The notes under the pieces: model-generated | Told to the model about the DNA's origin: nothing | Seen by the model: the letters and a program-made list of their open reading frames with translations, nothing else | Database searches by the model: none | Translations under genes and position numbers: made by a program | Part shown: piece by piece, positions 11,857 through 22,011 of the stretch | Numbering within the stretch: position 1 is the stretch's first letter | How the letters are laid out: the number at the start of each line of letters is the position of its first letter | Source of the DNA: Euplotes cf. woodruffi 2 WChen-2021 | Lineage: Eukaryota; Ciliophora; Spirotrichea; Euplotida; Euplotidae | Assembly: GCA_021441665.1 (NCBI GenBank) | Contig: JAGYYN010021654.1 | Coordinates: 1-35,722 of the forward strand | Direction of reading: 5' to 3' | DNA: 35,722 nucleotides

Positions 11857-12047
11857 GCACTTTAAAACTATTGCATTTCATAAATTTAATGAATAATCAA
11901 ATAAAATTGAGTTTTGAAGATTTAAGCAAAATCACAGCAATTTTTGGTTTACGCAAGTCTTGCAATAGTTAAATCGCCAAATTTGGTAGCTAATAAAACT
12001 GTAATTACGATTGTAAATTTATGATTCAATATTAGCAAGTCTTTATT

Positions 12048-14537
12048 ATGAACCTCCAGTGTCAAGGTGACTGCTTAGTGATCGATGAAACTAACGAGGA
12101 TATCTTTGAGCTCAACATGATGAAGTCTAAAAGCTCTCCTATCGATCGCCTCTTCGACGACCCGAACATTTTCGATTTCCAGGAAATCGATGAGTCTTTC
12201 GACGAGAAAGATGAGATCAACGACGAAACATTACTTGTGAAGCCGGAGGAAGACGACGAAGAGGAAAAGTTTGATATCATAAATAGCGTAAACGATGACG
12301 AAAGCGACTTCTTGAATGAAATCAATGATGCTCATGAAGAAAAAGTAAACTTCAACATTTATAACGATATGTACGGTATCTCTGACAGCTGCAACTTCAA
12401 AAAGCAAAGATTTACATATAAATACGAAAAAGATGAAGAGGAACTAGTCAGCAGGTTTGTTGACTATTTAGACCCAGTTACCTCATGCATTATAAATGGC
12501 TACCTTGTGCTTACTAGATACAAACTAACGTTTGAGCCGAAAGATTGACCACAATTAAGTAACGAAAGTGATGGAGACAACAACACAAGGATTTGCCTTA
12601 AGTATGTACCAAAGAAACTCAACATTCTGCAGACAAGATATTTTTCCATCCCGCTTCACATGATATTTAGCGTAAGTCAGCAAACAGACAAAAAGAACGG
12701 CGATATTTTTAGCCTTGAAATCACTACGAAAGACTTTCGGACATTAAAATTTCAAATTCTGTTTTCAGATCAAGGAAACGACATTTATGATAATATACGA
12801 AACCTTGCTTTTCCTGGAATGTTTACAGACAGCTGTTTTGCGTCAAAATACTGCAGCTCGTTTTCTAAGCCGATCGTCGAGTCGTCAATGGCCGAAGTGA
12901 TTGTTGACTACAACCGAAGCAGCCTTACAAATCCCGAGCTGTTCAATTTATACTTTAAACAGGAGGAATTGCCAGAAGATGGCTGGGATGTCTATAAGTA
13001 CAGAATTGAGTTTAGTAGGCAAGGAGTCAGGAGACCTGCTTTCAAAAAGCTACCGTGATGGTCGCTTAAATAAAGACGAATGAATCTGACTTACATATCC
13101 CCACTATGTTTACATCCCAGGCAGTATAGAAGATAACGATATCATCAAATCCGCATTATTTCGGACTAAGAACAGGTTTCCAGCGCTTTGATTCTTCTAC
13201 AAAAAGAACTCAGCGTCGATATGGAGGTCGTCACAGACTCGGACAGGGTTGTTATCTGCGTAAGGGTTAGTTATTGATCTTTAGACGCTGCCCAGAAGAC
13301 GAAAAGATGATCAGTCACATACTGCAGATGAATACCAGCAATAACTCCAAAATCTGCATCGTTGACGCAAGGTCTTACATCGCAGCAACTGGCAATAGAG
13401 CAATTGGTGGTGGATTTGAAAACACTGAGTTTTACAGCAACAGCGAGGTACTGTTTGCTGATATCGAAAACATTCATAAAGTCAGGAACAGCTATCACCA
13501 AATCTTCACTTTATGAGCTAAGTACGATAATGTCAAGGATAAGTCGAATATGCTCAAGAAAATCGAATCAAGTGAATGGATGATTCTCATTAAGAATATT
13601 TTGCTTTATTCTACAGAGATTGCTTCGAGAGTAATACTATTTTCGCTTATTTACAGATCTGAATAATTTGCCATATCACTTTTTAGATAAATATTTTTGT
13701 GAATTAATTTGATTTTATTAGCGCTATTTGAAACTTTAATTACCTTTTACTCAGAATAATAAAATATAATCGTATTGAGATTACTTACTTTTTAAAACAA
13801 AAAACTATGTAAAAATCCTATTGTTTATAGGTACTAAATAACCAATCTGTTCTTATTCACTGCAGTGATGGATGGGATCGAACTTCGCAACTTTGAAGCC
13901 TGTCACAGATACTAATCGACCCTTACTACAGAACGCTAATCGGCTTCGAAGTGATTATTGAAAAGGAGTGGTGCTCGTTTGGGCATAAATTCGAGTCAAG
14001 GTGAGGGCACTTCAACAACGAGTCGCACGGTAAATAACGAAAGGTCGCCTGTATTCATCCAATTTCTCGACTGCGTTCACCAATTAATGCATCAATTCCC
14101 GACATCGTTTCAATTTAACGAAAAGTTGTTGCTATGTCTAGCGCACCACGTGTACAGTTGCAAGTTCGGGACTTTTCTCTGCGACAATGAAAGAAACCGA
14201 GTAAAGTATGAAAAGATCCACAAATAAAACAGTATCAATCTGGACATATATCAATCGTAACTGTCTAGAGTTCATAAACCCATTTTACTCACCAAATGCA
14301 GAGCTGATCCAGCCCGCATGTGATGAACTGTCGATTCAATTTTGGAAAGAGCACTTTTTAATGTGGTCTGAGACGACCAAGTACAAGCAAAGCGAAGACT
14401 TTATCTCAGCGCGCGACCAGATGGAAAGAATTACCAAGAACGCTCTAGAAAGAGAGCTGCTGCTCAAAGAACAGATCAAAATTCTAAAGGAAGAGTACAA
14501 GCAGTATAAGAAGTCTGTCAAATCACAGAAGGAATAA
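12048..14537 (+). CDS. Myotubularin-family phosphoinositide 3-phosphatase
   Basis: Exons 12048-13259, 13285-13630 and 13831-14537 (introns of 25 and 200 bases), with +1 shifts at AAA-TAA 13068, 14032 and 14222. Order: acidic N-terminus, PH-GRAM domain (about bases 12420-12800), then the phosphatase domain. It shows [57 protein letters not shown], the catalytic HCSDGWDRT (bases 13852-13878), FGHKF and [19 protein letters not shown]. The C-terminus is a charged coiled coil. Active myotubularins remove the 3-phosphate from PI3P and PI(3,5)P2 on endosomes; the intact C-x5-R signature predicts activity. The three shifts all fall inside conserved blocks, so the family alignment confirms each one. 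Stop TAA 14535. Confidence 0.93.
13068..13073 (+). other. +1 frameshift site AAA-TAA (myotubularin)
   Basis: W-S-L-K then TAA; +1 gives [16 protein letters not shown], matching the family's W-R-x-N-x-x-Y-x-L-C-x-T-Y-P-x-x-x-x-V-P block. Confidence 0.9.
14032..14037 (+). other. +1 frameshift site AAA-TAA (myotubularin)
   Basis: Between FGHKFESR and [13 protein letters not shown], both invariant in the family; +1 joins G-K to N-E-R-S-P-V-F. Confidence 0.93.
14222..14227 (+). other. +1 frameshift site AAA-TAA (myotubularin)
   Basis: [12 protein letters not shown]...K-I-H-K then TAA; +1 gives [10 protein letters not shown], the expected 'T.S.W.YI' step of the myotubularin C-lobe. Confidence 0.92.
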
Positions 14538-14725
14538 TTATCATTTTCTACCTGTAAAATTTTACAATTTTTTCCTCTTCGCAAGGGTTTGGCCTTATAC
14601 GACTGCTCGTTAGGCAAAAGTGAGGCGAAATAGACATTGTGAAATCGGTGTTTTTCTTCACAATCTTTCAATTAATTTTTTAATGAAATTACAAACAATA
14701 TTGAATTATTTTTGAACAATCGACC

Positions 14726-15209
14726 ATGTTTATTTTCGACATTTTCAAGTCTAAGAAGAAGGAGGAGAAAAAGAACTATTCAGATATAAAGAATCTAATG
14801 GAAAAAGAAGACAAAAAACACACGAAGTTTAGTGGAAAACCAAAACTTTACGATACTATTTCTCTCAGCAGCAAAAAGCTCAACCTTGAAAATCCATTTA
14901 AGGTTAAATAAAGAAAGTTTTGAAGAGAAAAAGGACGCCAAGCTGAAGGATGATGACAAGACCAAGCTCAGTGCTTCTCTTTCAGCAGTTAAGCTGTCAC
15001 AAAAGCCTCTTACACCACGAATGGAAGCAGAACGCTATGAGAGACTCAATAATGTATCTGGCTTTGAGGAGGAAGGGTTCAGTGTCACTGAAAGTAAGTG
15101 ATCTTTACATCTACCAAAATGAAACCAAAGGAGATATACTAATAGATGGAATATTTCTACATCTATTGGTCTTACTCACAAAACAAAATTATTAAGTTTT
15201 ATCGTGTAA
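14726..15209 (+). CDS. Small basic protein, unknown
   Basis: Starts MFIFDIFKSKKKEEKKNYSD. A +1 shift at AAA-TAA (14906-14911) joins F-K-V-K to K-E-S-F-E-E-K-K-D. The protein is Lys/Asp/Ser-rich and probably disordered. The 3' end is unresolved. Reading on with TGA as Cys ends at TAA 15207. Alternatively an intron starts at GTAAGT (15096) and ends at CTAATAG (about 15144), giving a stop at 15193. No family recognised. It sits head-to-tail between the myotubularin and cyclin genes. Confidence 0.55.
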
Positions 15210-15338
15210 TTCTGATTCAAACAATATTTTCTTTGATGTTCAAAAGCAGATTTTATTAAAAAGTAGATACGATAGTAAAATGTGCAACCTATGAGTAAAA
15301 TACTTTGGTTTTAGATTTTACTTCAATATACAAAATCT

Positions 15339-15348
15339 TATTGAAATA
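15339..15348 (+). other. Candidate chromosome breakage sequence
   Basis: TATTGAAATA, full consensus match in the gap before the cyclin gene. Confidence 0.35.
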
Positions 15349-15405
15349 ATTTTCTTTAACAAATAAATTTTGAATATATTGCTTCTATAAAAATTTTGAT
15401 TTGGT

Positions 15406-15415
15406 CATTGAAACT
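15406..15415 (+). other. Candidate chromosome breakage sequence
   Basis: CATTGAAACT, full consensus match, 57 bases after the previous one. Confidence 0.35.
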
Positions 15416-15540
15416 AACTAGTTCAGATTTAATTCGTTAGCAATAACAATATTAAATCGTTAATATATAAATAAGCTGTCAGTGGATACTAAAGCCATTT
15501 TTAGACTCGTCAAAGATCTCAGTTAGTTCAGTCTCACGAA

Positions 15541-16628
15541 TGAGTGACGATGATGACTTCTTTAAAGAATTCGATGAAGACGGCAACAGAAGTAAGTAAT
15601 TTAAAAATTATAAATTTGCCATGATCTTTAATGTTTCGCAGAAAACCCTCAAAATTTGCCTGAGTGCTACCTTCTCAATGAGCCGATGAGAATCAGTGGA
15701 ATCGGTAAGCCAACAGCAATTAGTGAGCCTCATCACTTGCATAGAATACGAAGAGACAGTTCCTTTGGAATACATTATAAGTGCACATAGGAACATCTCC
15801 GAGATGTTCCCTGATGAAGACAAGGACCTGCTGATGACTGGAAAATTGACTCATAAAATATACCAACAAGACAAACTCGAACTGGTGAAAGTGAGAAAGA
15901 ACCTCATCAAGCTTCACTGTGAAGCCAGAAATAAAATCGATAACCACTATGAAACCAAGATGAAGAAGATTATCAAGAAGATCTCAACGATCATCTACCA
16001 CCACGTGCTGCATTCTCACAAGCACATTCGCAAGCCTAGCGAAGGGGCAATGCTGTTCAGCGAGAAAAATATAACGAAGAAAAAGAGTACAAAAGATGTG
16101 GTCTTTGTGAGCGGAGTCCCCGGCCTTGCTCCTTCATTTGTATATCATACTGACAAGGAGAAGAAAAAGACTGATGAGGATAAAAAATTCAGCAAGTACA
16201 TCATCTACGAGTTCATCGTGATTATATTTTCCTGCCTGCATCTGGCCCTCGAGTGCAGCCTGATTACCCTGATCTACCTTGAAAAACTGATGGTCCAAGC
16301 AGGCGTCGAAATGAGACTGAGCAATTGGAGACCATTGCTTCTGACCTGCATCATCCTCGCTTCGAAGTACTGGGAGGAGTGAGGATACTGGAACTCCGAC
16401 TTTTCAGAGATCACAGAGTATCCGATTGAAGACATCAACCGCATGGAGTCCTGCGCAGTCGCTCTACTCGGTAAGCACCAAGCAGCAATCGAGGATTACG
16501 ATTATATAGAATATAAGCTGTATATCTCAGCCAACTCGTACTCGCAGTACTACTTCAAGGTCAGAGAGCTGTACAAGATGGTCAAGAAGGAAGAGGAAAG
16601 AATTAGAAAGAGACTTGATTACCAGTAA
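15541..16628 (+). CDS. Cyclin-Y-like protein
   Basis: Exons 15541-15599 (MSDDDDFFKEFDEDGNR), 15642-15704 and 15724-16628; introns of about 42 and only 19 bases. The cyclin box lies in the last third: ALECSLITLIYLEKLMVQ, S-N-W-R-P-L-L-L, ILASKYWEECGYWNSDFSE (the first C from TGA at 16379), D-I-N-R-M-E, Y-Y-F-K-V-R-E-L-Y. This matches the CCNY pattern ECxxxTLxYLERL...SNWxxxxLxAxLLASKxWDD...WNxDxxxI...DMNxxE...YAKYYFDLR. Cyclin Y proteins bind and activate PFTAIRE/Pho85-like kinases at membranes; no N-terminal myristoylation glycine is visible here, unlike animal CCNY. The part before the box is charged and helical. Ends TAA 16626 with no frameshift needed. Confidence 0.85.
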
Positions 16629-16962
16629 TTCTTTACTCACGACTTTTTAATAATAATCTGTGTAGCAAACAATCAAGCCAAAACCAAGGAAAAAATAAGT
16701 AGCTTCATAGTGGATCTTGAGTGTTCAATATTCTTATAATTTATTTTTCATCCTAAAAATAGCGCATTTTAAAAATAAATCAAATTATTTTTTAATCTTG
16801 ATCGTGGTGGGTTAACATAATATAATCGATTTTGCCTTGGTATACAGCCAAAAGACTGTGCTTGTGCTTTAAGCTGAATTAGTCACTATTAAATTTTATT
16901 TAATTTAAAATATTAACAAAAATAATATTTATATTGCAACCTTTAATTGAATCTAAAAGGCA
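16629..16962. other. AT-rich intergenic stretch
   Basis: No coding frame seen. ATTGAA cores at 16724-16729 (minus) and 16946-16951 (plus, 11 bases before the next ATG). Confidence 0.6.
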
Positions 16963-18127
16963 ATGTACAGCAAGGCGATGATAAAGTTCGAAAAGGCAAG
17001 GAATCTTAGCTTCAACAGAAAAAATACTATATCAATCGATTGGCCGGAGTCTATGAGCTCCAATCCGTACTTTATCGTGATGGATAACCAAAGAAGGTAT
17101 TTTACCAAAGGAGACATCAAAAGTATTATTAAGCCCACAAGTATGCGAAATAGTAAGATTTTATTTATTATTCGTTTTTAAAATACTTTAAATTTAACGA
17201 TTTTCATTTAGAACCGTACAAGTACATCCGAAAGCAAAATACGAATTATAAATTTGGAATAAGCAAAGATTCACCCTTTGTCAGTGATTATACTGAATAT
17301 CATAAGCTGACAAAATAATCTATTTCACTCATCTTTTGAGCCAAAGTTAAAGTCAAAAAGTGGATCAAGAAATGAAAAGCATGTGAACAGTTGTAACTAA
17401 CCTTTTCGAAGATTCCTCTCAATCTCCGAAGATTAAAAAATTATCATTAAAAGAGAAATTAAATGATAAAATATTCAGTAAAATGGTCAAATGTTCAATG
17501 TCAATTGAAAAACAGAAACTTATAAAAGCTCGGATGAATACAAAAATTATGAAGTACGTGCAAAACAAAGTCAAAAAGAGCAATAAGCCAAAACTCAGTT
17601 CCTTCGACCATCTCCGTTCCCAAATCACCTCTAACAAAAACACCAATTCTCGACTCTCCCCAATATCCAGCCTCAAACCCTCTCATAATAAAGATATCAG
17701 CATCCCCGCATCAATCAACCTCTCCAACAACCCTCGAATCCACCTCAAACATGTCCAATTTGCAGCATTTAAAAACCCTCAAGCTCTAAATCGGCTGTAA
17801 AACGTGAATATAAGCTCAAAACCACCCGCAAGCATACTCCTACTGCCAGTCCTTGCTTCCAATGCAATCTTGTTGAATACCACACAATGGCATCACGAAT
17901 AAAATCTTCAGCAAAGCCCGAATACTGGCTTTAAGGCCATGCCTGATGGCTCTGTGTGATTCAAGGCCGAGAAACCAATTGGAAACGAGTATTCACAACT
18001 GGTATTCGGACTCAGTGTAGCAGTTGAATATGCGGAGATTGAGACAGGACCAAGATCAAGTTCAAACTGCTTTTGATACAGTTTTATATGAAACACAATA
18101 TGTAGCAAAGTTGCGAAATTTAAATAA
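16963..18127 (+). CDS. Unknown basic protein with +1 and +2 shifts
   Basis: Starts MYSKAMIKFEKARNLSFN. An intron from about 17152 to 17211 joins N-K-P-Y-K-Y-I-R. A +1 at AAA-TAA (17313-17318) follows, then a short intron near 17388-17410 whose exact donor is unclear. The frame then meets CTG-TAA (17795-17800), where a +2 skip gives K-R-E-Y-K-L-K-T-T-R-K-H. Finally CTT-TAA (17929-17934) with +1 gives K-A-M-P-D-G-S-V-C-F-K-A-E-K-P-I. The stop is AAA-TAA at 18122-18127. The middle is Lys/Ser/Asn/Pro-rich and disordered; the last 60 residues look folded and use TGA as Cys four times. No family recognised. Converges on the RING gene with a 43-base gap. Confidence 0.6.
17795..17800 (+). other. Probable +2 frameshift at CTG-TAA
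   Basis: A-L-N-R-L then TAA; skipping TA opens 43 codons of balanced composition (K-R-E-Y-K-L-K-T-T-R...), while 0 and +1 stop at once. Same leucine-then-TAA setting as 8642-8647. Confidence 0.55.
17929..17934 (+). other. Probable +1 frameshift at CTT-TAA
   Basis: K-P-E-Y-W-L then TAA; +1 opens 63 codons (K-A-M-P-D-G-S-V-C...) up to the stop at 18125. Confidence 0.6.
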
Positions 18128-18170
18128 AAAAATCGAGTTTTTATATGAAAATGATAAAGAAAAATGTGAA

Positions 18171-20547
18171 TTAATCTAACAGTTCATTTAGACATTCGTA
18201 CAAGTCCCTGAATCAGTTTTCTTCCTCTTTGTTTTGCATTTCAAACTGGTATTGGAAAATTGCGTTGTTACCGTTGCTATCGGTAAGCATTTCTGCTCGT
18301 TTTCTTGCTTCTCTTATTCTGTTAACTGTTCCTTTTGTTAACCTGATTTTGCCTGCTTGTGTAATTGCTCTTTTGATATTGACATTTTGATCACATTCTA
18401 TTTCGTTTTCATTCTCTTCTTTTATTTGGTTGTTTTGCTCCTTTTCAAGCTTCGTCTTAATATCAACAGAATTAGATGCAGAGTATATCGACCCTTGCAA
18501 ACCCTGAGTATTTTTAAGTACAACTCAGGCTGGCTGCTTGCCAGTTTTTGTCAGTGTATTTGAAGCACCACTTGTTGCTGTAATATTATCAACAGGCGAT
18601 TCAAAATCGATCATATTATTGCTTTTCCTCTTATTATAATACTCTTTAAACTTTGGAGAAAGAGTAATTTGTGATGGCTTAATTACTGCTGTACTTTTGA
18701 CATTACTTAACCCTTGTTTCGTCGGAGTTTCAAGTTTTCCTTGTAAAGTCTGTTGATTTTTACAAGCGATTCCACTTCTCTAAACAAGCAAATTAAAGTT
18801 AAAATAAAACTTCAATCTACTTTAAAATCAGACTCCCCGTCTGCCTCAATCCTCTTGGTCCCTATCTTCTTTCCAGCTAACCCAACTCACAATTTTGACT
18901 AAATTTCACTGAAACAGCAGATAAAAACACAAATGAAAAAGCAGTGATGATGTCTATCTCCTTTGAAACCAGCCGTAAGTTTACCTTTGGAGAGCATGCG
19001 GTATTTTTTAAATAGCCTTTCATAGTTTTGCCTGACTGTGTCGCAGGCCGGGCGTACGCAAGCATCTCCGCCAACGTCTGCGGCTTTATAGTCCTCCTAA
19101 GCCCCTGTCCGAAGTTACTTTTGCGAATTGTTATCAGTGATTATCCAACCGTTGTTCGATGCTTTCTTTTTAAATGTTCCTCCTTTTGCCTGCACTTGTC
19201 ATGGGTACAATCCCGTTGCCTTTAAGAGTGAAGTCGTTGTCGAACACAACGCCTTTGAGCTCAAATGCCCAAGGGGATTGAGGCTGATTGCTTCCTGTCC
19301 TCCTCATAGTTTAAAATATATATTTATATAATTTTATTCGACTCTCATCATGAAAGAAGCAAGCGGCTTTGATATACTGCATCAATTATGGATAAATTCA
19401 TTCTGCTAATAAGATCCGCAGCTGTCGCGCTATAAATTATTGAAGCCTGACTAATTAATCCCAGTTTTGAAGTTGACGCTATCGTATTCTTGGCTTACAA
19501 ATCACCGACTTCTGTGCTTGGTCTTGCCATTTGCCTGATGATTGATTGATTTAGATACTGGCTTTGCAACTCTGTGCATTAGTCCACTTTCTGTCGTGTC
19601 TCTAAGAATATTATTAGGCTGCTGTTACTGGTTTTGATCATTAATTGCTGCTGTAGTGAGCGGCTCTTTACTTGGTGAACTGTCAATTTGCTTAATGCGG
19701 TTGTGTCGACTTTGTCTTGGTTGATGAATCGAATCGTTATTTTCTCCAATACATATTTTAGATTCTTCATCTATTATGTAAATAATCAAATTTACTAAAA
19801 ATTTGCTCATTTCAAGGACTCTGTACTTCTGTATGTAGCTGAGTTAAATTGTGGGAGGAGCAGAATATTTAGATTTAAGTACGTACTTTGCACCTTGTGC
19901 GTCTTGACTGTTGAAAATAAGCAAGCAGTGATCATTTTGGTCACCGTTGCTTTGCTCTCACAAAGACTTGCTGTCTCTTCATTTAAATAGAAGAGAAATC
20001 AGTAATTTTACGCACTGCATTCGTATATATTTTAACCTCGTCTTCTAAATTTACATCGTATAGTGAAAGGCCGTCAATGTTGCAAAGCGGGCATCGAATC
20101 GAATTGAGTTTGAGCTTTTTAATGATATTATTAAAGTCACAAGCGCAATAGTAGCACATATAGTTCCCTCATCATTTCGCTTGTAATATAAAGTTGAAGT
20201 ATCGCAGGCAAATTGGGCAATTGTATTTATAAATAAGCAACTGGTCGCGAGTAAACGGTTCACAGTCGATCAATTTGATATCCTTGACTTGTATTGACGT
20301 ATCTATCTTGACTGCAACGACTGGCTCAAATTCCTCACTTTTACATATTATTAACAAAATACTACCTGGTGGTAAAAAATTGACGAGAAAATAGGTCATT
20401 TTGAATTTGCCTTGCGATTTCCTCGTCATTTTCGAATTGCATGTTTCTTTGAGCGTTTTCATCTGTGTATACGAGATCAGGATAAACGGGCTTTGAGCTA
20501 AAGCGAAATAGCTTGCAGCAACATCTGGACTTCTTTCTTCTACTCAT
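18171..20547 (-). CDS. RING-finger protein with long disordered tail
   Basis: Starts MSRRKKSRCCCKLFRF at 20547 (an upstream in-frame ATG lies at 20565); intron 20338-20365. The RING-like domain lies at about 20050-20230: C-P-I-C-L-R-Y-F, then Q-A-K-C-C-G-N-Y-M-C-Y-Y-C, then I-R-C-P-L-C-N. The two adjacent Cys are TGA-TGA, so zinc binding needs the Cys code. The arrangement recalls RING E3 ubiquitin ligases of the SIP5/DA2 type. The frame then meets ATT-TAA (19983-19988). Stopping there gives a compact RING protein; a +1 shift continues through a long Ser/Lys/Gln-rich tail with shifts at ATT-TAA 19170-19175 and AAG-TAA 19115-19120, several introns, and an unexplained in-frame TAA at 19625. The end at 18171 follows a Glu/Asn-rich region. 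Two separate genes remain possible. Confidence 0.6.
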
Positions 20548-20684
20548 TTTTATAAAGTCCTTCAACCCGATAGATATTTATATTCGAGGCTGCGTTTAAA
20601 TAATTTAAAATTGAATAAAAAATTATATTACTTATGAGATTTGGTAAAAGACCGTGTAAAGCGATTGGTCTTCGATACTCTTTA

Positions 20685-21948
20685 ATGAAATGACATCGGA
20701 AACAAAGCAGCCCTAAAAAATCGCAAGATAGGAAATATTCAGGGAGATCTATTGGATGCAAGTACACAACGAAGTTTCAGTCAGTTTTATCGATTGATAA
20801 GTTAAATAAAAGCATTCATAACTCTCCAGTAAAGCACAACTTGCTTAATAGCTCTACGATTGAGCCGTCTTTAATAAACCAAAGCCTTGTGTATCAAAAA
20901 TCGAAATCGCGAACGATAGAAATAACAGGAGGAGTGTCACAAAGAAGAAGTATAAAGAAAGAATGTTTAGTTCACAATCAAAAAATTAAAAAGTCAAAAT
21001 AATACGATCTCTGATTGAAAAATATACTTTCCTCTTAAAAATAAATTCCTTGGTGACCCTGATTTAGTACCTAAAACGAATAAATTTCCAAATTTTGTGA
21101 TCGTTCCAAAGGAAGAGTACATCAAGAGCTACCCTGACTGGCATCGGACAAGAAAGAACAGTTCAAGCGCAGCGAACTGCGGCAAAATACATATTAGCGA
21201 AAATGACGAAGAAGCATCAATTAACAACAAGTCGTCTTCGATCCATTCCCCGCAAAGAGTAATCATCGAGAAAGCTTACATCAGGAAAGCCAAGCAGAGG
21301 TTCGAAAGTTACAACCGAAATCAAGATTCCTCAATCTCAAAAGATGAGCATCAAAAGGCTAAGAAAATGCGGCTTTCTTTGAAAACAAAAACACGAGACA
21401 AGCAGAATAAAATTTTTGATCCGCTTCTTCGTAGGAAAATAGACCACGGGAAAGCTTTTAGCAAGAAAAGCTCATACGCTGGGGAAAGGAGGTACAACGA
21501 TACAAATACTACATATTCTCAGCTTGGACAGAGAAAAGATAAGTCTTTGAGGAATAAAAACGACCACGGCCACATTCACTCTGGCTATGGAGACATATTG
21601 AAGATGATCAAGCGCAAAGCAAGAATACAGTCTGCGCATCCGAGGATAAAGCCGTCCATCACGCTGAATAAGCTCAGCGCGAACTTACAGGAGACGATGA
21701 CGTACCATCATAACAGTCCTGCGAGCCGGCCGTCTTCGTCTGTAAAAAGCAATATGAGAGAGTACTTAGATAAAATTGTTTCAATGGCCAAAAAACGCGA
21801 ATATCCGAGCTCTAAAGAAGATATTAGGAAACTTATTAAGATAAGAGACCGCGTGATCGCGAGTAAGACAACTGACCAGTACTATATCTACGAAGTCAAA
21901 GAGATCGTCAACAGAATACTATCTCGCATCTGAAGCGAAGGAATTTAA
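20685..21948 (+). CDS. Unknown basic protein
   Basis: Starts MKCHRKQSSPKKSQDRKYSG (second Cys from TGA). A +1 at AAA-TAA (20997-21002) joins K-K-S-K to N-T-I-S-D-C-K-I-Y-F-P-L, then one open frame to the TAA at 21946 (TGA at 21931 read as Cys). About 420 residues, very rich in Lys, Arg, Ser and Asn; the last 60 residues (REYPSSKEDIRKLIKIRDRV) look helical. No intron is needed. No family recognised; composition suits a nucleic-acid- or microtubule-binding disordered protein, but that is only a guess. Divergent from the RING gene (137-base gap) and convergent with the next gene (63-base gap). Confidence 0.75.
20997..21002 (+). other. +1 frameshift site AAA-TAA
   Basis: I-K-K-S-K then TAA; +1 continues N-T-I-S-D-C-K-I-Y-F-P-L-K and on through more than 300 codons. 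Confidence 0.85.
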
Positions 21949-22011
21949 ATATTATTAACTCTGTATTAAATTTAACTTCAACCAAAGTTGAATCGTAAAA
22001 TTTCGCTATTT

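Larger units (their letters stand above)
15210..15540. other. AT-rich intergenic stretch with breakage-site-like motifs
   Basis: No convincing coding frame. Holds three ATTGAA cores: 15322-15327 (minus), 15340-15345 and 15407-15412; the last two match all ten positions of HATTGAAaHH. Confidence 0.6.

Noticed and set aside
17908-18108. Minus-strand ORF near 18000
   Set aside because: Antisense to the C-terminal part of the 16963-18127 gene, which reads better and uses TGA as Cys.
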